Source: Burkholderiaceae bacterium 26
GTDB lineage: Bacteria; Pseudomonadota; Gammaproteobacteria; Burkholderiales; Burkholderiaceae
Reading direction: 5' to 3'
NCBI GenBank assembly: GCA_000955795.1
Contig: JYOB01000009.1
Location: 1 to 64,000, forward strand
DNA: 64,000 nt
Below are positions 9,271-16,835 of this stretch, in pieces (the first letter of the stretch is position 1; the number at the start of each line of letters is the position of its first letter). The notes under the pieces were generated by a model that saw only the letters and a program-made list of their open reading frames with translations, was not told the origin of the DNA and searched no databases. The position numbers and the translations under genes were made by a program.

Positions 9271-9687
9271 TTAGCGCGCGGCGGGGGCGCTGGCCGGTGC
9301 CTCGGGCGGCAAGCCGGCCGGGATGAACGGACCGCCGCCCAGCACCTGCATGCGCGAGAGCACGCGCAACTGGTTGTCGAGCTTGGCCGAGTCAACAAAG
9401 CGTTTGACGTCGTCACCAGCCCGACGGGCCATTTCGGCGGTATCGACCCAGCCCGTCAGCGTGACCTTGCCGTCCGGGGTGGAGCGGATGCGAATCTGAC
9501 GCGTGCTGAGCGCCGTGTCCTGATCCAGCGCTGCCTTGACTTGGTACGTCAGCAGCGAATCGTCGAGCATGTGTGCGCCGGTGGTGTTCGGGCTATCGCC
9601 CCACGCGCAGGCAGTCAGGAGAGTTGCGGCGGTGATTGCGGCCAACACACCGGCCGAGGCAACGAAGGACAACTGAGGGAAGCGCAT
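9271..9687 (-). CDS. BON-domain lipoprotein
   Basis: The 138-residue protein begins with a lipoprotein signal peptide ending in the lipobox LLTAC (Cys about residue 27). A BON domain follows (residues 45-105, with DGKVTLTGWVDTAEMARRA), as found in OsmY-like periplasmic or outer-membrane stress proteins that bind phospholipid. The C terminus is Pro/Ala-rich. It is convergent with the membrane-protein gene, separated by 13 bases, and no operon partner is seen. Confidence 0.85.
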   Translation of the reverse strand: MRFPQLSFVASAGVLAAITAATLLTACAWGDSPNTTGAHMLDDSLLTYQVKAALDQDTALSTRQIRIRSTPDGKVTLTGWVDTAEMARRAGDDVKRFVDSAKLDNQLRVLSRMQVLGGGPFIPAGLPPEAPASAPAAR

Positions 9688-9748
9688 CGATGCTCCTGAA
9701 GAGAGGGCGACAAGCCAACATCATAAGCCCGTCGCCCACGCATTCTGC

Positions 9749-10219
9749 TTAACGCGTGCGGCGCTCCCAAAGGGTCTGCGCCGCCAGCCAACCCGGTCCC
9801 ACCGTCGCCACCAGCGCTATCAGCACACCCCACACAAAATGAAACTCGATGGCCGATGCGGACAGATTGGCCCAGTAGGATACCGCCGCCACGACGTTGA
9901 CGAAGAACAGCCCTGCTGCTGCAAGCCGCGGCACGATGCCGGCCAGCATGAGAGACGGGAAGACCAGTTCGCCAAACGTGCCAAGCGCGGCTGCCAGGGC
10001 GGGCGGCAACAGCGGCACCTTGTATTCCTCGGTGAAGAGCAGCACGGTCGTGTCCCAGTCGTGCAGCTTGGTCAGGCCCGAGCGGAAGAACACGTAGAAC
10101 AGATATGCCCGCGCGATCAACAGGATGAGCGAGCAGAGCGCGCTTTGCGGCCCGGCGAGTCGGTCAAGCGAAGCGCGGATGCGTGTGAGTGGGGCAAAGG
10201 TCGTGGCGAGGGTGTTCAT
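9749..10219 (-). CDS. DoxX-family membrane protein of the bufferin/gig-type operon
   Basis: This 156-residue integral membrane protein is of the DoxX/SURF4-like family, with four TM segments and the family motif FFRSGLTKLHDWD near residues 44-56. Start 10219 (MNTLATTF) is chosen because it overlaps the bufC stop as ATGA, implying coupled translation; the longer reading frame upstream is inside bufC. In Cupriavidus gold-induced (gig) and in bufferin gene clusters a DoxX protein is the usual last member. Its role there is not settled; a membrane redox or anchoring role has been proposed for the family. Confidence 0.85.
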   Translation of the reverse strand: MNTLATTFAPLTRIRASLDRLAGPQSALCSLILLIARAYLFYVFFRSGLTKLHDWDTTVLLFTEEYKVPLLPPALAAALGTFGELVFPSLMLAGIVPRLAAAGLFFVNVVAAVSYWANLSASAIEFHFVWGVLIALVATVGPGWLAAQTLWERRTR

Positions 10220-10974
10220 GGCGTGTCTCCAGTTGGCGGAGTTGTTGGGCATGCAGACAGTGCGAGCAGCCCCGAGCGATAGAGGCCAGACAGGCATGCG
10301 GTCAAATCAAGATTTGGCTGTTCGGCCAGCGTGGTTTCGAGTGCGGCTTGAAGCGACGGCGTAGCGTCGCAAGCTGCGAGGAACGTGGCTGTGGGGGCAT
10401 CAAGATCGAGCACGGCAACACGATGCCCGCGCACGGCAATCGCTGCGGCTTCGCCCACACCCAGGTCAATTTCGTTGAGCGCGACCGTTGCGTCGGGCTG
10501 ATGTGCGCGCCAGATTGAAACCACGGGCCACGGCGAAACCACCCACTGCGCCCCCTCGACCAACCCCGCGCGAAGCGTGTCTGCAGGTTGTGCGAACAGG
10601 TCGGCGTTGGCCGCTTCCACGTGGGCATCCGGCGCGTAATGCGCCCAGTGCACGCACCATTCCAGCCGCGCCACGTCAGCGAGATACGGCACGCTGTGCG
10701 CCAACGGAGATTGCGCAATGACATCCGGCAGCGCATTTCCATAGCGATGCAGATTCGGGGACGTAGACGCTTGCACGGCCAGCGTGTCGCGCACCAGCGC
10801 ATCAAAGCAGTCTTCACCGACGAGCGCGCGGCAGACGGGATACGCGCCCGCCAGCGCGTTGCGCAGAATGGCCAGACGCGCATTGCGGTAGATGGCAATA
10901 CCGCGCGCCTCTTCGTGGCTTGCAGGGTTGGTCAGAGCGCCGATAAGGTGCGCTTCCCAGTCAGGCAGTCGCAT
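10216..10974 (-). CDS. bufC: BufC-type partner protein (DUF2063)
   Basis: The roughly 252-residue DUF2063 protein has the typical N-terminal part ([20 protein letters not shown] around residues 26-45), helical and thought to dock on the DUF692 oxidase and bind the precursor peptide leader. The C-terminal half is more variable. Start 10974 overlaps the end of bufB by 14 bases, and the stop overlaps the doxX start. In the known family it acts as recognition partner for the multinuclear iron oxidase. Confidence is high for the family and moderate for the exact role. Confidence 0.88.
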   Translation of the reverse strand: MRLPDWEAHLIGALTNPASHEEARGIAIYRNARLAILRNALAGAYPVCRALVGEDCFDALVRDTLAVQASTSPNLHRYGNALPDVIAQSPLAHSVPYLADVARLEWCVHWAHYAPDAHVEAANADLFAQPADTLRAGLVEGAQWVVSPWPVVSIWRAHQPDATVALNEIDLGVGEAAAIAVRGHRVAVLDLDAPTATFLAACDATPSLQAALETTLAEQPNLDLTACLSGLYRSGLLALSACPTTPPTGDTP

Positions 10975-11830
10975 GGCGTGGCTCCTGCATGGGTGCATTG
11001 GCGTGGCGGTCGAGCGTTGCTTGGGCGCGTGCAGCTTCGTCCAGCAACACCTGCACGGGCGGCAGCTCAGCATCCCATTCGATCAGCGTCGGGCGTGCGC
11101 CGTGCTTGGCAATCCACACGTCGTACAGCGCCCAGACGGGCGCATGGACCGGCGCACTATGCGTGTCGATCAGCATGCCGTCTTCCACGCTGAAACCAGC
11201 CAGGTGAATCTCGCTAACCAGCGCAGGGTCGATATCGGCAAGGACCGATTCGGCGGTCACGCCATGGTTGACGCTGTTCACGTACAGATTGTTCAGGTCC
11301 AGCAAGATGCCGCAGCCCGCACGCCGGGCGAGGGCGGTCAGGAATGCGCCTTCGGAGAGGGCTTCGTCGGCATCGACCAGCGCGCGGCAGTCGATGTACG
11401 CGGCGATGTTCTCGATCAGCAGCGGTCGCTTGAGGATGTCCTGCGCAAGCATGACGTTGGCGCAGACGACATCCAGCGATTCGCGGGAATAGGGTAGCGG
11501 CAGCAGGTCGTTGACGACCTGCGGACCGCTGCGGTTGAAGCACAGGTGCTCGGAAATGGCGGCGGGCGATACCGCATCGGCCAGCGTGGCGATGGCGCGT
11601 ACGTGGCCGACGTCCAGTCCATCCGCATTGCCTAGCCCCATGCCCACGCCGTGCAGGCTCACGGGCTGGTGCGCTCGCGCGGCCAGCAGCGCTGCGCAGG
11701 CGGGGCCGCCATACAGATAGTTCTCGCTGTGCACTTCCACCCAGGGGAAGCGAGCTTCCCCGCGCAACAGGGCGGGAAAGTGCGGTGCGCGCAGGCCTGC
11801 GCCGGCGCAGGTTGGCAGAGCGGTCTGCAT
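10961..11830 (-). CDS. bufB: BufB-type multinuclear non-heme iron oxidase (MNIO, DUF692)
   Basis: This 289-residue TIM-barrel enzyme of the DUF692/MNIO family modifies cysteines of a ribosomal precursor peptide using two or three iron ions. Metal-ligand motifs are visible in order: [46 protein letters not shown] and LIEWD. Start 11830 ([10 protein letters not shown]) lies 22 bases after the bufA stop. By analogy with bufferin enzymes it would convert Cys residues of BufA to oxidised heterocycles that chelate copper. The link from sequence to that chemistry is inference. Confidence 0.9.
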   Translation of the reverse strand: MQTALPTCAGAGLRAPHFPALLRGEARFPWVEVHSENYLYGGPACAALLAARAHQPVSLHGVGMGLGNADGLDVGHVRAIATLADAVSPAAISEHLCFNRSGPQVVNDLLPLPYSRESLDVVCANVMLAQDILKRPLLIENIAAYIDCRALVDADEALSEGAFLTALARRAGCGILLDLNNLYVNSVNHGVTAESVLADIDPALVSEIHLAGFSVEDGMLIDTHSAPVHAPVWALYDVWIAKHGARPTLIEWDAELPPVQVLLDEAARAQATLDRHANAPMQEPRHATA

Positions 11831-11852
11831 GGCGGTCACCCGGCGTCGCGCG

Positions 11853-12119
11853 TTACTTGGACGGGGCCTGCATCGTGCCGCCCATCTGCGCGCAGGTGCC
11901 GGCCGGCACGTACTTCCACGACATTGGGTCCTTGTCCATCTTCGATTGGCCGGCGCAGGCGTGGGCGCTGCCCGGGCTGGCGCAATCGTTCTGGCCGGCC
12001 TTGGCGACGCCGTAGCACTTTTCCTTGCCGGCGGCATCAGCGGCCTGCACCGGTGTCGACAGAGCGCCCAGCGCGAGCAGGCTACCCAGGGCGGCGGCGA
12101 TCATGGCGTGTTGTTTCAT
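11853..12119 (-). CDS. bufA: BufA-type precursor peptide (DUF2282), secreted Cys peptide
   Basis: The 88-residue DUF2282 peptide has a Sec signal peptide (residues 1-26, STPVQA before the likely cleavage site) and a core with four cysteines at 35, 46, 55 and 76, in the family pattern [13 protein letters not shown] ... SAHAC ... YVPAGTC. In bufferin systems this is the RiPP precursor whose cysteines are modified by BufB/BufC, giving a periplasmic copper chelator. In Cupriavidus the same family is the first gene of the gold-induced gig operon. A good ribosome site (AAGGAG) precedes the ATG. It is the first gene of the operon. Confidence 0.9.
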   Translation of the reverse strand: MKQHAMIAAALGSLLALGALSTPVQAADAAGKEKCYGVAKAGQNDCASPGSAHACAGQSKMDKDPMSWKYVPAGTCAQMGGTMQAPSK

Positions 12120-12292
12120 TTGTGTTCTCCTTGAGTGGCGGGTGTCATTGAACGGCGGACAGGGCCAAATCCCTCGCCGTACGGTGCACTGCGGCATCGC
12201 GCAGATGTGTTCCGTGCACCTTCGTCGGCGCACGCGGGCGTTCCTGACACGGAGAACAAAAATTTTTTGATTTTTTTTTGTGAGGCAATCCG
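12120..12292 (-). promoter_or_regulatory. Leader/promoter region of the buf operon
   Basis: The gap upstream of bufA holds two minus-strand GGAAC pentamers (plus-strand gttcc at 12209-12213 and 12240-12244) and two GTGCAC palindromes 30 bases apart (12184-12189, 12214-12219). GGAAC is a common -35 core of ECF-sigma promoters, and bufferin/gig operons elsewhere are ECF-controlled, but no ECF sigma gene is adjacent and no convincing -10 was recognised. A T-rich run (12258-12280) lies further upstream. Confidence 0.3.
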
Positions 12293-12323
12293 CCAATAAA
12301 AAAGGCGACCCCGATGGGTCGCC
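12293..12323 (-). terminator. Terminator of the basic-protein gene
   Basis: A perfect stem GGCGACCC/GGGTCGCC (12304-12311 with 12316-12323, loop CGAT) is followed on the minus strand by TTTTTTATT. It ends transcription of the Lys/Ala-rich protein gene and insulates the buf operon. Confidence 0.85.
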
Positions 12324-12344
12324 TTCCGGCTGAACAGGAAAGAT

Positions 12345-12875
12345 TTACCTGGCGTGCGCCGCGCGCGTGCGTGCCGCCTTCTTGGCGGCGGCGGATCGGC
12401 CGGCTGCGCCCTTGGTGGCAGCGCCCTTCTTGGCCGCCGCCGAGCGCTCACTGCTCGAACGCTTGGATGCCGCGCTGTGCGCCTGCTTGGACAGCGAGGA
12501 TTTGGAAGCCGCCGAATGCCCTTCCTTCTTCAGCGTGCGCGTTGTGGTTTTGCTGCGCTTGGCCGTGGATTCCTTGCTGGCACTGGCGTGGCTGCCAGTC
12601 TTGTTGCCTGCCTTGCTGCCGGCCTTGACGTCATGTTCCGCCTTCTTGCGTGTGGCGGCCGACGCTTTGCCTTCCCCCGGCGGCTTGACGGCAACGCCCG
12701 CGCGGCGTGCTTTCGATAGACCGATCGCAATGGCCTGCTTGGTGTTTTTCGCACCGTGCTTGCCTTCACGGATGTGATCCATCTCTTCCTTCACGAAGTT
12801 ACCCGCCTGGGTCGAGGCGGCCTTGCCGTGGCGCTTGTCGGCGCGCGCACGTTCTACGGTTTTGCGTTCCGGCAT
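12345..12875 (-). CDS. Lys/Ala/Ser-rich basic protein, histone H1-like tail
   Basis: The roughly 176-residue protein has a conserved-looking N-terminal half (KHGAKNTKQAIAIGLSKARRAG, residues 38-59), of the type found in DUF6496-like proteins. A low-complexity C-terminal half is rich in Lys, Ala and Ser (for example AAAKKGAATKGAAG), like bacterial histone H1 homologues. This composition suggests binding to DNA or RNA through charge. Start 12875 (MPERKTVERA) follows a ribosome-site-like AGGACG. The neighbour upstream is another nucleoid-type protein. No specific function is assigned. Confidence 0.7.
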   Translation of the reverse strand: MPERKTVERARADKRHGKAASTQAGNFVKEEMDHIREGKHGAKNTKQAIAIGLSKARRAGVAVKPPGEGKASAATRKKAEHDVKAGSKAGNKTGSHASASKESTAKRSKTTTRTLKKEGHSAASKSSLSKQAHSAASKRSSSERSAAAKKGAATKGAAGRSAAAKKAARTRAAHAR

Positions 12876-12997
12876 GATGACGTCCTCCGTTGGGTTGGAG
12901 CGCCAGCCGGTCATGCCGGGCATCAGCCCACAGATCAACAAACCGGCAGCGCTTGCACACAACCACGCAACCGGCGTACCTGTGCATTGCCTGCGCT

Positions 12998-13267
12998 TCA
13001 GCCCACGCGGAAATGCTCGATGCTCTGTCCTGCGTTGACGGCGCGCTTCAGCCAGTCGGGCATGTCGCCCATGCCGTCCCAGTGCTGGCCGTCGGCGCTC
13101 ATGTAGACCGGGCCGATGGGGGCGGATGGTGCGGGCGGCGGCGGTGGCGCGTCAAAACAGCCATGCGCCTGCAAATCTTCGACAGACAGGTCGTAGGTTT
13201 GCATTTGTTCCAGGATCCAGGCGATCGCGGTTTCGCGACCCGGCTCCGGCGGGTGACCTTCCTTCAT
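12998..13267 (-). CDS. Small protein with H-NS-like C-terminal motif
   Basis: The 89-residue protein has an N-terminal helix (AIAWILEQMQTYDLSVEDL), a proline-rich linker (APPPPPAPSAP) and a C terminus reading HWDGMGDMPDWLKRAVNAGQS. The last resembles the H-NS DNA-binding loop (W-x-G-x-G-x-x-P-x-W) found in many Burkholderiaceae H-NS-family proteins, although an acidic Asp replaces the usual Arg between Gly and Pro. It might bind AT-rich DNA or have lost that ability. It is a single gene. Confidence 0.6.
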   Translation of the reverse strand: MKEGHPPEPGRETAIAWILEQMQTYDLSVEDLQAHGCFDAPPPPPAPSAPIGPVYMSADGQHWDGMGDMPDWLKRAVNAGQSIEHFRVG

Positions 13268-13424
13268 CTTGTACGTATGTTTGGGGTTTTCTGTCCGCTG
13301 GCTGCCAAAGGGAGAGAGAGGCAGGCGCAGGGCGCGCCGGGCGCCAGCGGAAAACGCACAAGAATAACAGCAGTTGGGCCGCAGATTCGTGTTGCGAATG
13401 TGGGGGACTATTGCGCGTATTGCG

Positions 13425-14327
13425 TTATTTGGAAACGGGGGATTCGGCCCGTGCCCGCAACCAGCGATACGGCGACCACCCGAGGTTCATGCCCGCCGCC
13501 GCCAGCAGGATCGCGCCGGCACCCAAAAACTGCGCCAGTTGCAGGCGATGCCCGAACGCAACGATATCTACCACGATGGCAACAATCGGATAGATGAACG
13601 ACAACGATCCGGTCAGATGCGTCGGCAGCCGCTGGATGGCGCCATACAGCAGGATGTACATCAACCCCGTATGCACCACGCCCAGCGTGATCAGCATCCC
13701 CCAGGTGTGCGCATCAGCCGGCAGATGCCGCAGATTGGCCAGCGGCGCCAGCATCAGCACGCCCACGCACACCTGAATGAGGGCAATCAGATGCGGCGGC
13801 GTACCGGCCAGCTTCTTGATCAGGAGCGCGGCCACCGCATAGGCAAACGCCGCGCCCAGCGCCATCACAATGCCAGTCAGGTAATCGGTCCCCATGCTGG
13901 CCGCGGGCCCCACCTGCACGATCAGCGCCACGCCGATAAAGGCGATGGCCAGCCATGTGAGTTTGGCCGCCGTCAGCTTTTCTGACAGAAACAGCGCGCC
14001 CAGCCCGACCAGCATGAACGGCTGCGTGTTGTAGACCGCCGTGGCAATCGAGATAGATGCGCGCGGATACGCCGCGAACAGCAGCAGCCAATTGATGACG
14101 ATTGCCACGCCGCCCAACGCGGCAATGCCCGCACGCCGCCACGTGATGGCGCCGCGCAGCAGCCCCAGGCCGGCGCAAACCCCCAGCAGCGTCAGCGCGC
14201 CGAACACGCAGCGCCAGAACACAACGTCGGCCACCGGCTGGCCTGAGCGGACAACGAACCAGCCGATCGTCCCGGAGATGACCATGGCGGTGGTCATCTC
14301 GACCGTGCCGCGCGTCTTATCGTTCAT
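13425..14327 (-). CDS. EamA/DMT-family exporter
   Basis: This drug/metabolite transporter of about 300 residues has ten TM segments in two EamA halves (roughly residues 10-140 and 155-285). Members export amino acids or other metabolites. Start 14327 (MNDKTRG) is preferred; an in-frame ATG at 14387 would add 20 Arg-rich residues. It is divergent from an Lrp/AsnC regulator (14462), the usual layout for a regulated amino-acid exporter. The substrate is unknown. Confidence 0.85.
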   Translation of the reverse strand: MNDKTRGTVEMTTAMVISGTIGWFVVRSGQPVADVVFWRCVFGALTLLGVCAGLGLLRGAITWRRAGIAALGGVAIVINWLLLFAAYPRASISIATAVYNTQPFMLVGLGALFLSEKLTAAKLTWLAIAFIGVALIVQVGPAASMGTDYLTGIVMALGAAFAYAVAALLIKKLAGTPPHLIALIQVCVGVLMLAPLANLRHLPADAHTWGMLITLGVVHTGLMYILLYGAIQRLPTHLTGSLSFIYPIVAIVVDIVAFGHRLQLAQFLGAGAILLAAAGMNLGWSPYRWLRARAESPVSK

Positions 14328-14461
14328 GCGAACCACCTTGAGCGTTGGATGCAAGAAGGATCGCACGCGGATCGACCTGACTTCCATTGCTTTTCTAAGG
14401 CAAAATTGACGTTCTTTCTAATGAAGTAAGGCGAAATGCCCGAATTGAAGATGGAGGAGCA

Positions 14462-14914
14462 ATGAACATGATTGACGTGCTGGATCAACGCATTCTTGAC
14501 GTCCTGCTGACCGATTCCCGCATTTCGCTCAAGCAACTGGCCGAGCAGGTGGGGCTTTCGTCCCCCAGCGTGTCGGAGCGCCTGCGGCGGCTGGAGGAGC
14601 GCGGCGTGATCCGGCATTACACCGTCGACATTGACCCGGCGGCGCTGGGCTACACGCTGCAGGCCATCGTGCGCGTGCGGCCCATGCCGGGCAAGCTGCA
14701 TATCGTGCAGAAGCTGATCGAAGAGATTCCCGAGATCGGCGAATGCGACAAGGTCACGGGCGAGGACTGCTTCATCGCCCGGCTGTATGTGCGCTCGATC
14801 GATCAGCTCGACCAGATTCTCGATCGCGTGGCGTATCACGCCGAGACCAACACCGCCATCGTCAAGACGCAGCCGGTAAAGCGACGTGCGCCGCCGTTTG
14901 TACCGGCTGACTGA
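14462..14914 (+). CDS. Lrp/AsnC-family regulator
   Basis: The 150-residue regulator has an N-terminal HTH (residues 18-45, ISLKQLAEQVGLSSPSVSERLRRLEE) and a C-terminal RAM/ACT-like ligand domain (residues 60-140). A GGAGGA-like ribosome site sits just before the ATG. It is divergent from the EamA exporter, which it probably controls in response to an amino acid. It also converges on the PLP enzyme gene with an 11-base gap. Confidence 0.9.
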   Translation: MNMIDVLDQRILDVLLTDSRISLKQLAEQVGLSSPSVSERLRRLEERGVIRHYTVDIDPAALGYTLQAIVRVRPMPGKLHIVQKLIEEIPEIGECDKVTGEDCFIARLYVRSIDQLDQILDRVAYHAETNTAIVKTQPVKRRAPPFVPAD

Positions 14915-14925
14915 CGTGCTGGCGG

Positions 14926-16104
14926 TTATGCGGCAACAGCGGGCTCCTGGATGGCTGCATGCGCCATGGCTTGCCGCAGATCGGCAATCAGATCTTCCGG
15001 CGCTTCCAGCCCGACGTTGAGCCGCACCAGGCGGCCGCGATAGTGGCGATTCGGTCGCGCCAGATCAGGATATGGCATCACCAGGCTGCTCGTGCCGCCC
15101 CAACTCATGCCGATCCGGAACATGCGCAGCGCATCAATGAATGCGTTGACTTGTTCGGCCGAGACGCTTTCCTGGAACACCACCGAAAACACGCTGGTTG
15201 CGCCGGTAAAGTCGCGCTTCCAGAGTTCATGGCCGGGGCATGACGGCAGCGCCGGGTGCAGCACGGTCGCAATGCAGTCCTGCAGATGCAGCCAGCGCGC
15301 CACCGTCAGGGTGGACGTTTGCAGGCGCTCAAGCCGCAGCCCCAGCGTTTGCAGGCCGCGCAGCGCCAGGCTGCAGTCGTCGGGCGATGCGCCCATGCCC
15401 AGATCGGCAAACGCGCTGCCTACACGCTCGAACATCGCCTCCGAGTTGACGGAGACCGATCCGAGCAACAGGTCACTGTGGCCGCCCACGTACTTCGTCA
15501 GCGCCTGCATGCTGATGTCTACGCCGTGCGCAAAGGCATCGAAATACACGCCGGCCGTGTACGTGTTATCGAGCGCCACCGACACGCCACGCGCGTGCGC
15601 CGCTGCCACGATTGCCGGCACGTCCTGCACTTCCATCGTGACCGAGCCAGGGCTTTCGGTCCAAACAAGCGCGGTGTTTGGGCGGATGAGCTGGGCGATG
15701 CCCGCGCCGATGAGCGGGTCATAGGTTTCGACGTCGATGCCCATGCGTTTGAGCAGGCCGGCAGCCATGCTGCGGTTGGGCCCGTACGCGCTGAATGGCA
15801 CCAGCGCGTGGCTGCCCGCGCCGCAGCACGCCAGGTAGATGAGCGCGATGGCAGCCTGCCCGCCGGGGACGATAAAGCTGTGGCGAGCGCGTTCCAGTCG
15901 CGCAATCCGCGCGCCCAGTTCAATGGCGGTCGGCGTGCCGTAGAGGCCGTAGGTATAGCCGTGCCGCGCATGGCGCCAGTCGTCCACGACCTGCGCTGCA
16001 TTGTCGAACAACACGGTTGAACCACGGTAGACCGGGGTCACCAATGACCGAAAGCCGCCAGGGGCAAGCGTTTCGGGGTTGACGAGCTGGGATTGCCAAT
16101 GCAT
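14926..16104 (-). CDS. Cystathionine beta-lyase-like PLP enzyme
   Basis: The 392-residue fold-type I PLP enzyme belongs to the Cys/Met metabolism family, similar to cystathionine beta-lyase (MetC). Visible features are the substrate/PLP segment YGLYGTPT near residue 54, the cofactor-binding DNTYTAGVYFD and the Schiff-base lysine in ALTKYVGGHSD near residue 210. The start at 16104 (MHWQSQ) has GAGGG seven bases upstream; an in-frame ATG at 16134 with AGGA is an alternative adding 10 residues. It is divergent from a second AsnC-type regulator. The lyase reaction on cystathionine or cysteine is inferred from family. Confidence 0.85.
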   Translation of the reverse strand: MHWQSQLVNPETLAPGGFRSLVTPVYRGSTVLFDNAAQVVDDWRHARHGYTYGLYGTPTAIELGARIARLERARHSFIVPGGQAAIALIYLACCGAGSHALVPFSAYGPNRSMAAGLLKRMGIDVETYDPLIGAGIAQLIRPNTALVWTESPGSVTMEVQDVPAIVAAAHARGVSVALDNTYTAGVYFDAFAHGVDISMQALTKYVGGHSDLLLGSVSVNSEAMFERVGSAFADLGMGASPDDCSLALRGLQTLGLRLERLQTSTLTVARWLHLQDCIATVLHPALPSCPGHELWKRDFTGATSVFSVVFQESVSAEQVNAFIDALRMFRIGMSWGGTSSLVMPYPDLARPNRHYRGRLVRLNVGLEAPEDLIADLRQAMAHAAIQEPAVAA

Positions 16105-16214
16105 GGGATGGCCCTCTGCGAGCACATAGACCATGAAATCCTATGTCACGTCAGCAGAGTAATTTCAGCTATTCTGCCCAGCCAGACGCAAAAATTTCTC
16201 GCTCCGCATCCGTT

Positions 16215-16691
16215 ATGGCCGCACAGAAATCGCTCGAACTCGACGCATTCGACATCGCCATTCTCAACGCTGTGCAGCGGTGCTACACCACGCCCCTGCG
16301 CGTGATCGGGGAGCAGGTCAATCTATCGACCGCCGCCGTGCAGCGGCGCATCAAACGGATGGAGGAAGCGGGCGTCATCGTGAGCAACGTGGCGGTGGTG
16401 GACCCGGAGCGGGTGGCCAAACCCATCACCGTGATCGTTGAAGTGCATGCCGAGCGCACCAATACCGCGGCAATGGCTGCGCTCAAGAAGGCGCTCTCCG
16501 GCCCCGAGGTGCAGCAGTGCTACTACGTGACGGGCGAGGCCGATTTCGTCCTCATCCTGAACGTGGCCACGATGACGGAGTACGAAGCCCTCGCGCGACG
16601 CTTGTTCGACGACAACGACAACATCCGGTGGTACCGCACGGCCGTGGTGCTCAACCGCGTGAAGGTCGGGCTCGAAGTGCCGCTGGGCTAG
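16215..16691 (+). CDS. Lrp/AsnC-family regulator paired with PLP lyase
   Basis: The roughly 158-residue regulator has the HTH at residues 22-50 (VIGEQVNLSTAAVQRRIKRMEE) and the RAM ligand domain beyond (GEADFVLILNVATM). Start 16215 is chosen because family members begin close to the motif LDAFDIAILNAV; an in-frame ATG at 16143 would add 24 residues and overlap the divergent promoter. It probably regulates the adjacent PLP lyase gene, transcribed the other way. Confidence 0.87.
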   Translation: MAAQKSLELDAFDIAILNAVQRCYTTPLRVIGEQVNLSTAAVQRRIKRMEEAGVIVSNVAVVDPERVAKPITVIVEVHAERTNTAAMAALKKALSGPEVQQCYYVTGEADFVLILNVATMTEYEALARRLFDDNDNIRWYRTAVVLNRVKVGLEVPLG

Positions 16692-16835
16692 CGATGCATG
16701 CCGTTCAACCGCCTGCACAATGCGTCAATACGGGGATGAGGCTATAGTGCCCCAGCGCGCCGCCTGATAAGGTTTGCGCGCCATAACACGTACGCTGGCA
16801 CGACCGGCGTCCTTGAAGGTACCAAAGGAGCTCCT

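Noticed and set aside
12258-12280. T-rich run upstream of bufA considered as a terminator
   Set aside because: No stem precedes it; the adjacent perfect hairpin at 12304-12323 has its own U-tract on the minus strand.
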